Assembly: GCF_000420145.1 (NCBI RefSeq)
Contig: NZ_ATUJ01000015.1
Coordinates: forward strand, 19,277 to 83,276
DNA from: Paracoccus zeaxanthinifaciens ATCC 21588
GTDB lineage: Bacteria; Pseudomonadota; Alphaproteobacteria; Rhodobacterales; Rhodobacteraceae
DNA: 64,000 nucleotides
Direction: 5' to 3'
Shown here piece by piece: positions 26,611 to 35,242 of this stretch (position 1 is its first letter; every line of letters starts with the position of its first letter). The notes beneath the pieces are model-generated. The model had not been told where the DNA came from. It saw only the letters and a list, made by a program, of their open reading frames with translations, and did not search any database. The position numbers and the translations under genes were made by a program.

Positions 26611-28008
26611 TCAGGCCAGGGCATAGGGCAGGGGACCGTCACGATCCTGTGGGATCCGCAGGGGCCTGTCCATCGGGGGAACGGACCGCTGGTGGCAGTC
26701 GGGCCGCGGGCAGATGCGGCAGGAAATGCCGATCGGCTCGAAGGCGCGGGGGCGGTTCAGGTCCAGCCCGTCGGCATAGACCATGCCCTCGGCCTCGCCG
26801 ATCTCGACGCCCAGTCCGATGGCAAAGCGGCGGACCGGCGCGTTGAAGGCGCCCGCGTGCTTGGACACGTCGCGTGCCAGCAGAAGATAACGGATGCCGT
26901 CGGGCGTCTCGGCCAGCTGGCGCAGGAAGCGGCCCGGCTGCTCGAACGCCTGGTGGACGTTCCACAGCGGGCAGGCCCCGCCGAAGCGCGCGAATTGCAG
27001 GCGTGTCGCGGAATGGCGCTTGGTGATGGTGCCCGCCTGGTCGACGCGGACGAAGAAGAAGGGCACGCCCTTGGCGCCCGGACGCTGCATCGTGGACAGC
27101 CGATGCGCCACCTGTTCCAGCGACGCCCCGAACAGATGCGCCAGCCGTTCTAGGTCGTGACGTTCGGCCCGCGCCGCCGCCAGGAACGCGCGATAGGGCA
27201 TCAGCGCCGCCCCCGCGAAATAGTTGGCCATCCCGACGCGGGCGATTTCCCGCGCGGTGGGGCTGCGGAACCGCGCCAGGTCCAGCGTCGCCTCCAGCAG
27301 GTCGGACTGACGTTCCAGCGCGACAAGATGCAGGATCTGGAACAGGCGGGTCGGGGGCTCTGCCGCCGCATTGACCAGCAGGGTCGCCCCCTCGCGGCGG
27401 AAGACGGAATTGGCGGGCAGTTCGGTCAGGCGGACCTCGATGCCGCGTTGGGCCAATGCCTCGACCGCAAGGGCCCAAGGGTCGCGGCGCTGGCCGTCGG
27501 GGCAGGCGAAGCGTTCCGCCGCGCGGTCCACCGCGTCGATATAGTTGTCGCAATAGTGGAAGAAGTCGCGCACCTCCTCCCAGGGCGTGGTCAGCGCGTT
27601 CTGGCCCGCAGCGCCGATGGCCTGGTCCAGCGCCGCCAGCCGTTCCTGGCCTTCGCGGTGCGCGCGATAGAGGTCGAGGAACGCGCGGGCCAGCACCGGC
27701 GCATTCGTCGCCGCCAGCCGCAGGTCGGCAAGGGGCGGGGCGGCGTCGAACAGCGGATCGGCCAGCGCCTCCTGCATGTCGATGACCATGCGTTCGGCGT
27801 CGCCCGCGGCAAGCGTGGTCAGGTCGATCCCGAATTCCTGCGCCAGCCGCAGCAGCGCGCCCGCGGAAATGGGGCGGTGGTTGTTCTCCATCTGAGACAG
27901 GTAGGGCAGCGACACCCCAAGCGTTTCGGCAAAACGCTTCTGCGTCAGACCTGCGCGCGCGCGTGTCTCGCGCAGCGCGGTCCCGGCATAGATCTTCTGC
28001 GTGGCCAT
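26611..28008 (-). CDS. Short-chain fatty acyl-CoA regulator (ScfR/PccR-like)
   Basis: A 465-residue regulator. Residues 7-62 form an XRE-type helix-turn-helix (RETRARAGLTQKRFAETLGV, then YLSQMENNHRPIS). The middle is an IrrE/DUF955-like region without a clear zinc HExxH. The C-terminal DUF2083 segment has GGACPLWNVHQAFEQPGRF and a cysteine cluster CRICPRPDCHQR. This architecture is that of the ScfR family, whose member PccR controls propionyl-CoA use in Rhodobacter sphaeroides. The nearby mmsA cluster produces propionyl-CoA, which fits. Start ATG 28008 follows GGGGGACGGGG; TTTGCAAA-type motifs lie in its promoter. Confidence 0.87.
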   Translation of the reverse strand: MATQKIYAGTALRETRARAGLTQKRFAETLGVSLPYLSQMENNHRPISAGALLRLAQEFGIDLTTLAAGDAERMVIDMQEALADPLFDAAPPLADLRLAATNAPVLARAFLDLYRAHREGQERLAALDQAIGAAGQNALTTPWEEVRDFFHYCDNYIDAVDRAAERFACPDGQRRDPWALAVEALAQRGIEVRLTELPANSVFRREGATLLVNAAAEPPTRLFQILHLVALERQSDLLEATLDLARFRSPTAREIARVGMANYFAGAALMPYRAFLAAARAERHDLERLAHLFGASLEQVAHRLSTMQRPGAKGVPFFFVRVDQAGTITKRHSATRLQFARFGGACPLWNVHQAFEQPGRFLRQLAETPDGIRYLLLARDVSKHAGAFNAPVRRFAIGLGVEIGEAEGMVYADGLDLNRPRAFEPIGISCRICPRPDCHQRSVPPMDRPLRIPQDRDGPLPYALA

Positions 28009-28019
28009 CCCCGTCCCCC

Positions 28020-28061
28020 TTTGCAATCACCGTGATAGCGTTTGCAAAGGCCGCGCGGCAA
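28020..28061 (-). promoter_or_regulatory. scfR promoter with two TTTGCAA(A/T) motifs
   Basis: On the - strand a possible promoter TTGCCG-N18-TATCAC (28061-28032) drives the ScfR gene. TTTGCAAA (28041-28048) lies in the spacer and TTTGCAAT (28020-28027) downstream of the -10; the two are 21 bp apart, about two helical turns. Binding there would block transcription, so autorepression is likely. The half-site equals the TTTGCAAA core described for PccR-type regulators, though the spacing differs. Confidence 0.5.
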
Positions 28062-28066
28062 GGGGA

Positions 28067-29266
28067 TCAGATCAGCGCCAGCTGTCTTTCGCGGCGCAGC
28101 ACCCACATGATCGCCAGAAGCGATCCGGCGGCGGATGCGACCATGATCGCCAGAAGCGGCTCGGGTCCGCTGCCCGGTTGCAGCAGCGCGCCCGCCAGCG
28201 CCGACAGGACCGCGCCGCCCGCGACGGCCAGCGCCCCGCCAAGGCCCGATGCCGTGCCGGCCAGTTCCGGGCGCACGCTCATCATCCCGGCATTCGCGTT
28301 GGGCAGCACCATCCCGTTGCCCAAGCCCATGCAGGCGATCGCGCCGAAGAAGACGATGGGCTGCACGATCCCCGCCAGCGTCGCCAGCATCGAGGCCGAC
28401 AGCGCGATCACGCAGATCACCGCGCCGATCAGGATCATCCGGTTCAGCCCCAGGATGCGCGAGTACCGCCCCGACAGGAAATTGCCCGTGACATAGCCGA
28501 CCGAGGGGGCCGCGAACCAGTAGCCGACCTGCGCGGGCGTCAGGCCGAAGACCTGCGCCCCCACGAAGGGCGCCCCGCCCAGATAGGCGAAGAACGCCCC
28601 CGAGGACAGCGTGGCCGCCGCGCAATATCCCCAGAACCGCTGCGACCGCGCCAGCGCGGGGTAATTCGCGATCTGCGCACGCAGGGGCAGGCCGCCGCCG
28701 CGCACCGTCTCGCCCATGTCTGTAAATGCCAGGATCAGCACGGCAAGGCCCAGAAGCCCCATCACGGTGAAGTTGGCGCGCCAGCCGAACAGCTCGTCCA
28801 GGACGCCGCCGAAGACGGGGGCCATCATCGGCACCACCGCCATCCCCATCGTGACATAGCCCAGCATCGAGCCCGCCTTGTCCCCGTCGAACAGGTCACG
28901 GATCACCGCGCGGGGCACCAGCATGCAGACCGTGATGACCGCCTGCGCCAGCCGGAAGGCCAGGAAGCTGCCCGCATCCTGCGCCGTCAGCGTCCCGATC
29001 GTCGCCAGCAGGAACAGCACCAGCCCCCAGATCACCACCGGCCTGCGCCCGAAGCGGTCGCTGATCGGTCCGCCCAGAAGCTGCAGCACCGCGCTGGCTC
29101 CGATATAGGCCGAGACCGACAGCTGCATCACCGCGTAATCCACGCCGAAATCCACCGCCATTCCGGGCAGCGAGGGCAGGAAGACGTTCATCGACAGCGC
29201 CGAGACGCCCGAAAGCGCGACAAGCGTCAGAAGATGCGGCGGCGTGCGGGTGGCTGGTCGTGACAT
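28067..29266 (-). CDS. Multidrug efflux MFS transporter, Bcr/CflA family
   Basis: A 399-residue inner-membrane drug/proton antiporter with 12 predicted helices. The Bcr/CflA hallmark is LSGVSALSMNVFLPSLPGMA in the first helix, then motif A GGPISDRFGRRPVVIWG between helices 2 and 3, and PRAVIRDLFDGDKAGSML in helix 4-loop. The substrate cannot be told. The start ATG 29266 is preceded by a 10-bp hairpin whose proximal arm contains the GGGGA ribosome site (29270-29300). It lies downstream of dnaB on the same strand and upstream of scfR's stop by its own 3' end only. Confidence 0.92.
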   Translation of the reverse strand: MSRPATRTPPHLLTLVALSGVSALSMNVFLPSLPGMAVDFGVDYAVMQLSVSAYIGASAVLQLLGGPISDRFGRRPVVIWGLVLFLLATIGTLTAQDAGSFLAFRLAQAVITVCMLVPRAVIRDLFDGDKAGSMLGYVTMGMAVVPMMAPVFGGVLDELFGWRANFTVMGLLGLAVLILAFTDMGETVRGGGLPLRAQIANYPALARSQRFWGYCAAATLSSGAFFAYLGGAPFVGAQVFGLTPAQVGYWFAAPSVGYVTGNFLSGRYSRILGLNRMILIGAVICVIALSASMLATLAGIVQPIVFFGAIACMGLGNGMVLPNANAGMMSVRPELAGTASGLGGALAVAGGAVLSALAGALLQPGSGPEPLLAIMVASAAGSLLAIMWVLRRERQLALI

Positions 29267-29269
29267 GGA

Positions 29270-29300
29270 AGATCCCCGGCGCGGAGGGCACCGGGGATCT
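29270..29300 (-). other. Hairpin over the ribosome site of the Bcr/CflA exporter
   Basis: Perfect 10-bp inverted repeat AGATCCCCGG / CCGGGGATCT with an 11-base loop, only 3 bases from the start codon of the downstream gene (29266). In the mRNA the 3' arm carries GGGGA, the only Shine-Dalgarno-like sequence. It has no T run, so it is a poor terminator for dnaB (stop at 29335); control of translation or RNA processing is more likely. Confidence 0.55.
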
Positions 29301-29334
29301 GTCTAATCTGCATGACGTGCAAGCGCCAGCCTGC

Positions 29335-30819
29335 TCAGTCCCACTGGGTCTGGCGATCCTTGGCAAGGTTGCCGAAGCGGGTGAACTGCCCCTCGAAGGC
29401 CAGCTCGACCGTGCCAATGGGGCCGTGGCGCTGCTTGCCCAGGATCACCTCGGCCTTGCCGTGGACCTGTTCCATCACCTGCTGCCACTTGGCCATCGCG
29501 TCCAGATCGCTGTCGGACGGCTTCTCGCGTTCCTTGTAGTATTCCTCGCGGAAGACGAACATCACGATGTCGGCGTCCTGTTCGATCGAGCCGGATTCGC
29601 GAAGGTCGCTCAGCTGCGGGCGCTTGTCCTCGCGGCTCTCGACCTGACGCGACAGCTGGGACAGGGCGATGACGGGGATGTTCAGCTCCTTGGCGACGGC
29701 CTTGAGCCCTTGGGTGATCTCGGACACCTCGTTGACGCGGCTGTCCTTGGCGGTCGCGGCCTTGAGCAGCTGAAGATAGTCCACCATCAGCACGTCCAGC
29801 CCATGCGTCCGCTTCAGCTTGCGCGCGCGGGCGGCCAGCTGGTTGATCGGCAGCGCGGGCGTGTCGTCGATATAGAGCGGACAGTTCTGCAGCGCATGGG
29901 CGGCCTCGACGAAGCGGCGGAACTCGGCCTCGTCCATGTTGCCCGAACGGATGCGTTCGGAAGGCACCTCGGCGGCCTCGGACAGGATCCGCGCGGCCAG
30001 CTGTTCGGCCGACATCTCCAGGCTGAAGAAGCCGACGACGCCGCCCTCGACGCTGCCATGCGTGCCGTCGGGCTTCTCGCCCAGCTTGTGCGCCTTGGCG
30101 ATGTTGAAGGCGATGTTGGTCGCAAGCGAGGTCTTCCCCATCGAGGGACGACCGGCAAGGATCACGAGGTCCGAATTGTTCAGACCGCCCATCTTGGCGT
30201 CCAGGTCGACCAGCCCGGTGGAAATCCCCGACAGCTTGCCGTCGCGCTGATAGGCGGCATTGGCGGCATGGACCGCGCCCGTCACCGCCTTGAGGAAGCT
30301 CTGGAAGCCGCGCTCGGCCACGCCCTGTTCGCCCAGCTTGTACAGAACCTGCTCGGCGGCCTTGATCTGTTCCTCGGCGTCGTCGTCCACCTCGACCGTC
30401 GAGGCGCGGGCGGCGATGTTCTGGCCCAGCTGCATCAGTTCGCGGCGCAGCGCGAATTCGCGGATCATCTGGGCATAGTCGCGCGCGGCATAGGCGCTGA
30501 TCGCCGCCGCCGCGATCCGCGCCAGATAGGCCGGGCCGCCCAGCTCCTTCAGCCCCTCGTCGTTTTCCAGGAACGCCTTGATGGTGACGGGGCTGGCCAG
30601 CGCGTTCTTGCGGATGCGTTCGGCGCAGATCTCGTAGATGCGCGAATGGACGGGGTGGTAGAAATGCTCGGGCTTGATGATCTGGCTGACGCGGTCGAAC
30701 ACGTCGTTGTTGGTCAGCAGCGCACCCAGAAGCTGCTGCTCGGCCTCGAGCGAGAAGGGAATGGCCGATTTCTCGGTCTCTTCGGTGTCTCCGGGAACGA
30801 TTGCGCGAATTCCGCTCAT
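29335..30819 (-). CDS. dnaB: Replicative DNA helicase DnaB
   Basis: Hexameric 5'-3' helicase of the replication fork. The 494-residue protein has the DnaB N-terminal helical domain (EAEQQLLGALLTNNDVFDRV near residue 25), a linker, and a RecA-like C-terminal domain with Walker A LAGRPSMGKTSLA near residue 210, Walker B DVLMVDYLQLL near 326, and the DLRESGSIEQDADIVMF region. No intein interrupts it. It is flanked by the pyrCE terminator upstream and an exporter gene downstream. Confidence 0.97.
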   Translation of the reverse strand: MSGIRAIVPGDTEETEKSAIPFSLEAEQQLLGALLTNNDVFDRVSQIIKPEHFYHPVHSRIYEICAERIRKNALASPVTIKAFLENDEGLKELGGPAYLARIAAAAISAYAARDYAQMIREFALRRELMQLGQNIAARASTVEVDDDAEEQIKAAEQVLYKLGEQGVAERGFQSFLKAVTGAVHAANAAYQRDGKLSGISTGLVDLDAKMGGLNNSDLVILAGRPSMGKTSLATNIAFNIAKAHKLGEKPDGTHGSVEGGVVGFFSLEMSAEQLAARILSEAAEVPSERIRSGNMDEAEFRRFVEAAHALQNCPLYIDDTPALPINQLAARARKLKRTHGLDVLMVDYLQLLKAATAKDSRVNEVSEITQGLKAVAKELNIPVIALSQLSRQVESREDKRPQLSDLRESGSIEQDADIVMFVFREEYYKEREKPSDSDLDAMAKWQQVMEQVHGKAEVILGKQRHGPIGTVELAFEGQFTRFGNLAKDRQTQWD

Positions 30820-30867
30820 GCCGATCCTGCCTTTCGCGATCCTTGAAGGGTCGAATCTAGACGAAAA

Positions 30868-30893
30868 GGGCGGGCCATGTAATCGGCCCGCCC
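30868..30893 (-). terminator. Terminator of the pyrC-pyrE operon
   Basis: 9-bp stem GGGCGGGCC / GGCCCGCCC with an 8-base loop, followed on the - strand by TTTTCG. It lies 33 bp after the pyrE stop and just upstream of dnaB. Confidence 0.8.
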
Positions 30894-30925
30894 AAGATTT
30901 CCGGTGGAAAGCCTGTGGATAAATT

Positions 30926-31597
30926 TCAGGCGTTGGCCTTCTGCCAGGCGCGCGGGTTCATCAGGAAGCTCTCGACCTCGTCAAGGGTGTCCTTGTCGAA
31001 GATCTCCTGCTCGCGGGCTTCGGCCAGCACGTCCCACCAGGTGCACAGGTGATGCAACGTCACGCCATGTTCGCCCAGGCGCTCGGTCGTTTCGGGGAAG
31101 ATGCCATAGTAGAAGATGACCGCCGTATGCGCGCAGGTGGCGCCGGTGTCGCGGATGGCATCGACGAAGGACAGCTTGCTGCCCCCGTCCGTGGTCAGAT
31201 CCTCGACCAGCAGGACGCGCTGGCCTTCGGTCATCGCACCCTCGATCCGGGCGTTGCGGCCGTAACCCTTGGGCTTCTTGCGGACATAGGTCATGGGCAG
31301 GGACAGACGCTCGGCCACCATGGCGGCGAAGGGGATGCCCGCGGTCTCGCCGCCCGCCACGTTGTCGAACGCCTCGAAGCCCGCATCGCGCATGACGGTC
31401 GCGGCCAGGAAATCCATCAGCGTCTGGCGCACGCGCGGGAAGCTGATGATCCGGCGGCAATCCACATAGGTCGGACCCTTGAGGCCCGACGCATAGGTGA
31501 AGGGCTCGGCCGCGTTGAAATCGACGGCCTTGATCTCCAGCAGGGCGCGGGCGGTCAGGCGGGCGATCTCCTCGCGCGTGGGAAAGGTCAGGCTCAT
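30926..31597 (-). CDS. pyrE: Orotate phosphoribosyltransferase
   Basis: Transfers PRPP to orotate to give OMP, the fifth step of pyrimidine synthesis. The 223-residue protein begins [20 protein letters not shown] and shows the PRPP-binding motif [17 protein letters not shown] near residue 130, [17 protein letters not shown], and [16 protein letters not shown] near the N-terminus. The start ATG 31597 overlaps the pyrC stop in an ATGA, so the two enzymes are translationally coupled. It is followed by a terminator. Confidence 0.96.
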   Translation of the reverse strand: MSLTFPTREEIARLTARALLEIKAVDFNAAEPFTYASGLKGPTYVDCRRIISFPRVRQTLMDFLAATVMRDAGFEAFDNVAGGETAGIPFAAMVAERLSLPMTYVRKKPKGYGRNARIEGAMTEGQRVLLVEDLTTDGGSKLSFVDAIRDTGATCAHTAVIFYYGIFPETTERLGEHGVTLHHLCTWWDVLAEAREQEIFDKDTLDEVESFLMNPRAWQKANA

Positions 31598-32637
31598 GCG
31601 TCCTCCAGGTGCCAGTGAATGGGGAAGCCGGGGTCGAAGACGGTCACGACCTCGTCGCCGGCCTCGATCTGCGTCGGGTATTCGGCGGGGGTGTCGCGCT
31701 TCGTCAGGCGGATGCGATCCTCGGACGGGGGCAGGCGGTAGAAGGCCGCGCCGTTGAGGCTGGTAAAGGCTTCCAGCCGGTCCAGTGCGCCGTCCTCTTC
31801 GAAGACATGGGCCAGGATCGACATGGTGTTCGGGGCCGTGAAGCAGCCCGCGCAGCCGCAGGGCTGCAGCTTGGCGCTGTCGGCATGGGGGGCGCTGTCG
31901 GTGCCCAGGAAGAAGCGTGCCTCGCCGCTGGTCGCGGCCTCGCGCAGGGCCAGGCGGTGGGATTCGCGCTTGGCCACGGGCAGGCAGTAGTAATGCGGGC
32001 GGATGCCGCCTGCCAGGATGGCGTTGCGGTTGATCACCAGGTGATGGGTGGTGATCGTCGCGGCCAGATCGTCGCCGCCCGACCGCGCATAGGCCACCCC
32101 GTCCGAGGTGGTGATATGTTCCATCACCACGCGCAGGCCCGGCGTGCGGCGGCGCAGAGGCTCCAGCACGCGGTCGATGAAGACGGCCTCGCGGTCGAAG
32201 ATGTCGACCTGCGGATCGGTCACCTCGCCATGGACGCACAGCGTGACGCCCGCTTCGGCCATCGCCTCCAGCACGGGCTGGACGCGGTCGAAATCGGTCA
32301 CGCCCGATGCGCTGTTGGTCGTGGCGCCTGCCGGGTACAGCTTGACCGCGCGGATGATGCCCGCCCGGAAGGCCGCGACGACATCGGCGGCATCCGTCGT
32401 GTCGGTCAGGTACAGCGTCATCTGCGGTTGAAGCGCCGCGCCCTCGGGCAGGGCGGCCAGGATCCGGTCGCGATAGGCCGCGGCCTGATCGCCGGTGACC
32501 ACGGGGGGCACCAGGTTCGGCATGATGATCGCGCGGCCGAAGCCGGCGGAATGGCGGGCAACGGCATTCAGCATCGCGCCGTCGCGCAGATGCAGGTGCC
32601 AGTCGTCGGGGCGGCGAAGGATCAGGCTGTTGGTCAT
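31594..32637 (-). CDS. pyrC: Dihydroorotase
   Basis: Zinc amidohydrolase that cyclises carbamoyl-aspartate to dihydroorotate. The 347-residue length and the motifs [13 protein letters not shown] (first metal HxH) and [10 protein letters not shown] (carboxylated lysine) identify the short class-II (E. coli type) enzyme rather than the class-I type fused to or paired with PyrB. ATCase is not in this window. The gene starts near a 150-bp divergent region with no other gene and is coupled to pyrE. Confidence 0.95.
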   Translation of the reverse strand: MTNSLILRRPDDWHLHLRDGAMLNAVARHSAGFGRAIIMPNLVPPVVTGDQAAAYRDRILAALPEGAALQPQMTLYLTDTTDAADVVAAFRAGIIRAVKLYPAGATTNSASGVTDFDRVQPVLEAMAEAGVTLCVHGEVTDPQVDIFDREAVFIDRVLEPLRRRTPGLRVVMEHITTSDGVAYARSGGDDLAATITTHHLVINRNAILAGGIRPHYYCLPVAKRESHRLALREAATSGEARFFLGTDSAPHADSAKLQPCGCAGCFTAPNTMSILAHVFEEDGALDRLEAFTSLNGAAFYRLPPSEDRIRLTKRDTPAEYPTQIEAGDEVVTVFDPGFPIHWHLEDA

Positions 32638-32787
32638 GAGCTGCCTCTATACATGGCGGAACGTGGTTGTGAAGGCGCATCGTCGAATTTCGGAAACCTT
32701 ATCCCAAAGTGCCGGTTGTCAAAGCGGTTGGCCCATCGCACCCTGCCGGATGGCGGCAGCGTGCCGGTATGATGAAAGGGTTCGGCA

Positions 32788-33099
32788 ATGCTTCCGATTT
32801 GGATTCCCGCGGCGCAGATGCGCCTGGCGCATCAGTTCACCAGGATCGCGATCGAATCGCAGGTCGTGATCGGCATGCGCATGGCGGGCATGATGGGCGT
32901 CATCGCCCAGGCCCCGGGCGAGCCCTTCCGCATGGTCGCCGAGAAGCAGGCCGCCGCGCAGGAATCCCTGTTCGCCATGGCCAAGGCCGGTCTGGGCGGC
33001 GCGTCGCCCGAGAGCATGATGGCTGCGGGTTTGCGCCCCTATGGCCGCAGGACGCGGGCGAACTCGCGCAGGTTGACCGCGCCCCGCGCGCGGCGCTGA
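32788..33099 (+). CDS. Small conserved hypothetical protein (Rhodobacteraceae type)
   Basis: A 103-residue protein with no recognised domain. It is Ala/Met-rich and probably helical in its first two thirds, with two mildly hydrophobic stretches (residues 19-45), then a very basic tail (RPYGRRTRANSRRLTAPRARR). I remember similar short proteins with a GRRTRANSRRL tail in many Rhodobacteraceae, sometimes mislabelled as antifreeze proteins. The overall look, helical region plus metal/anion-binding basic tail, is also reminiscent of small phasin-like proteins, but that is guesswork. AAAGGG lies 8 bases before ATG 32788. Confidence 0.62.
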   Translation: MLPIWIPAAQMRLAHQFTRIAIESQVVIGMRMAGMMGVIAQAPGEPFRMVAEKQAAAQESLFAMAKAGLGGASPESMMAAGLRPYGRRTRANSRRLTAPRARR

Positions 33100-33168
33100 T
33101 CGCGCAGGAACCAGCGCGGCGGGGCCCGCATTGGTTTTGTGCAACCAAATAATTCCAAGGGGGCTGTC

Positions 33169-33918
33169 ATGCAAACCGCCATCGTCACCGGTGCCGCGCA
33201 GGGGATCGGTCGCGGCATCGTCACGCGCCTTCGCCAGGACGGCTGGCGCGTCGCCGCACTGGATCTCGACGCCGAAGCGCTGGCCGAGCTGCCCGAGGAC
33301 CCGCATCTTCTGCCCGTCGAATGCGATGTCGGCGACGAGGATGCCGTCGCCCGCGCTATGACGCGGGTGGGGGATTGGCTGCAGGGGGCGGGGCTGGACC
33401 TGCTGGTGTCGAATGCGGGCATCGCCAACCCGGTCAGCGGCCCGATCGAGCGTCTGTCGCTGTCGGAGTGGCGCGCGTGGCAAGATAGTCACGTGACGGG
33501 GGCCTTTCTGGTCGTCCGTGCCTGCGTGCCGCTGCTGCGCAAGGCGCAGGGCAGCATCGTGACGATGGCCTCGACCCGCGCGTTGCAGTCCGAACCCGAT
33601 TGCGAGGCTTATGCCGCGGCCAAGGGTGCGCTTCTGTCGATGACCCATGCGTTGGCGGTCAGCCTTGGGCCGGATATCCGCGCCAACTGCATCCTTCCGG
33701 GCTGGATCGAGACCGGCCCTTGGCAGAAGGCCGCGAACCGGACCGATCCCGATCACGGCACGCGCGACAAGGCGCAGCATCCGGTCGGGCGCGTGGGACG
33801 GGTCGACGATATCGCGGGGCTGGTCACGTGGCTGGCCTCGGATCAGGCGGGCTTCGTCACGGGGCAGCGTTTCGTGGTCGATGGGGGCATGACGACCAAG
33901 ATGATCTATGCCGAATAG
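33169..33918 (+). CDS. SDR-family oxidoreductase
   Basis: Classical short-chain dehydrogenase/reductase of 249 residues. The start at 33169 (AAGGGGG upstream) puts the cofactor loop TGAAQGIGRG at residues 7-16. An acidic residue after beta-2 (LDLDAEA) suggests NAD over NADP. NAG (SNAGIANP), the catalytic SMAS-like serine (TMASTRALQ), YAAAKGA with Tyr/Lys, and the C-terminal FVTGQRFVVDGGMT are present. The substrate is not evident. It is convergent with gap across a strong bidirectional terminator. Confidence 0.92.
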   Translation: MQTAIVTGAAQGIGRGIVTRLRQDGWRVAALDLDAEALAELPEDPHLLPVECDVGDEDAVARAMTRVGDWLQGAGLDLLVSNAGIANPVSGPIERLSLSEWRAWQDSHVTGAFLVVRACVPLLRKAQGSIVTMASTRALQSEPDCEAYAAAKGALLSMTHALAVSLGPDIRANCILPGWIETGPWQKAANRTDPDHGTRDKAQHPVGRVGRVDDIAGLVTWLASDQAGFVTGQRFVVDGGMTTKMIYAE

Positions 33919-33927
33919 GCAATGAAG

Positions 33928-33951
33928 AAGGCCCCCGTTTCCGGGGGCCTT
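33928..33951. terminator. Bidirectional terminator between SDR gene and gap
   Basis: 10-bp inverted repeat AAGGCCCCCG / CGGGGGCCTT with a TTTC loop; T runs follow on both strands. It lies 9 bp after the SDR stop and 6 bp after the gap stop. Confidence 0.9.
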
Positions 33952-33957
33952 TTCGCA

Positions 33958-34959
33958 TCAGATGAGCTTGCCCATCGCGACGGCGGTATCCGCCATGCGG
34001 TTCGAGAAGCCCCACTCGTTGTCGTACCAGGTCAGAATGCGGCACATGCGGCCTTCCATCACCTTGGTCTGATCCATGTGGAAGATCGAGCTGTGCGGGT
34101 CGTGGTTGAAGTCGGTCGAGACCAGCGCTTCCTCGGTATAGCCCAGCACGCCCTTCAGCGGGCCGTCGGCGGCCGCCTTGATGGCCGCGTTGATCTCCTC
34201 GACGGTGGTGTCGCGGGCGGCTTCGAAGGTCAGGTCGACGACCGAGACGTTCGGCGTCGGCACGCGGATGGCGACGCCGTCCAGCTTGCCCTTCAGTTCC
34301 GGCAGAACCAGGCCCACGGCCTTGGCGGCACCGGTCGAGGTCGGGATCATCGACAGCGCCGCGGCGCGGGCGCGGTACAGATCCTTGTGCATCGTGTCCA
34401 GCGTCGGCTGGTCGCCGGTATAGCTGTGGATGGTGGTCATGAAGCCGCGGCTGATGCCGATGGCGTCGTTCAGGACCTTGGCCACGGGCGACAGGCAGTT
34501 GGTGGTGCAGCTGGCGTTCGACACGACCAGGTCGTCCGAGGTCAGCGTGTCGTCGTTGACGCCGAAGACGATGGTCTTGTCGGCATTTTCGCCGGGCGCC
34601 GAGATCAGCACGCGCTTGGCGCCGGTCGACAGGTGCGGCTGCACCTTTTCCTTCGAGGCGAAGATGCCGGTGCATTCCATGATGACGTCGACATCGCCCC
34701 AGGGCAGTTCGGCCGGGTTGCGGATGGCGGTGACCTTGATCGGGCCGCGGCCCACGTCGATCGTGTCGCCGTCGACCTTCACCTCGGCGGGGAAGCGGCC
34801 GTGGACCGAGTCGTAGCGAAGCAGATGGGCGTTCGTCTCGACCGGGCCGAGATCGTTGATGGCGACGACCTCGATGTCGGTGCGGCCCGATTCGATGATG
34901 CCACGCAGGACATTGCGTCCGATGCGACCGAAACCGTTGATGGCGACCTTGACTGCCAT
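33958..34959 (-). CDS. gap: Glyceraldehyde-3-phosphate dehydrogenase, type I
   Basis: Glycolytic/gluconeogenic NAD-dependent enzyme of 333 residues. N-terminal Rossmann motif [14 protein letters not shown], the catalytic-cysteine signature [12 protein letters not shown] near residue 150, and the [13 protein letters not shown]-terminal signature are intact. A good promoter (TTGCAT-N17-TAGAGG) is visible upstream. AGGAGGGG precedes the ATG by 5 bases. No other glycolysis gene is adjacent. Confidence 0.97.
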   Translation of the reverse strand: MAVKVAINGFGRIGRNVLRGIIESGRTDIEVVAINDLGPVETNAHLLRYDSVHGRFPAEVKVDGDTIDVGRGPIKVTAIRNPAELPWGDVDVIMECTGIFASKEKVQPHLSTGAKRVLISAPGENADKTIVFGVNDDTLTSDDLVVSNASCTTNCLSPVAKVLNDAIGISRGFMTTIHSYTGDQPTLDTMHKDLYRARAAALSMIPTSTGAAKAVGLVLPELKGKLDGVAIRVPTPNVSVVDLTFEAARDTTVEEINAAIKAAADGPLKGVLGYTEEALVSTDFNHDPHSSIFHMDQTKVMEGRMCRILTWYDNEWGFSNRMADTAVAMGKLI

Positions 34960-34992
34960 GGGTACCCCTCCTGAGCAGATGACGGTTGGCTT

Positions 34993-35021
34993 CCTCTAGC
35001 GTGACGGCAGGGGCGATGCAA
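34993..35021 (-). promoter_or_regulatory. Promoter of gap
   Basis: On the - strand: -35 TTGCAT (35021-35016), 17-bp spacer, -10 TAGAGG (34998-34993), about 33 bp before the gap start. It resembles the promoter of the tRNA-Ser gene in this window (TTGCAC-N17-TAGACC). Confidence 0.6.
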
Positions 35022-35035
35022 ACGCCCAGAGCCGT

Positions 35036-35179
35036 TCAGCGCCAGAAGCTGAGATATTCGATGAAGCGGTCAAGCGTCCGCGCGGCCGTCAGGGGCAGCA
35101 GGCCGTCGAACCAGGTCGCGTCGATGGCGAAGGTTGCGGCGATCAGCAGGACAAGGGCGAAGGCGATCTTGTTCGTCAT
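35036..35179 (-). CDS. 47-residue membrane-associated protein next to gap
   Basis: A short gene encoding 47 residues: MTNKIAFALVLLIAATFAID, then about 15 polar/hydrophobic residues and the end RFIEYLSFWR. One membrane helix spans about residues 5-19. GAGG stands 5 bases before the ATG at 35179. I remember the same pattern (MTN-I-A...LL-DxxxN...FIE-LAFWR) upstream of gap in other Rhodobacteraceae, sometimes wrongly labelled as GAPDH. Conserved position, ribosome site and helix make it a likely real gene. Function unknown. Confidence 0.66.
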   Translation of the reverse strand: MTNKIAFALVLLIAATFAIDATWFDGLLPLTAARTLDRFIEYLSFWR

Positions 35180-35242
35180 CAGGACCTCGGGGCTTGACGC
35201 CGCCTTATCGCGCGGGGCGCGCGGGGGGACAAGCCTTCGGCG

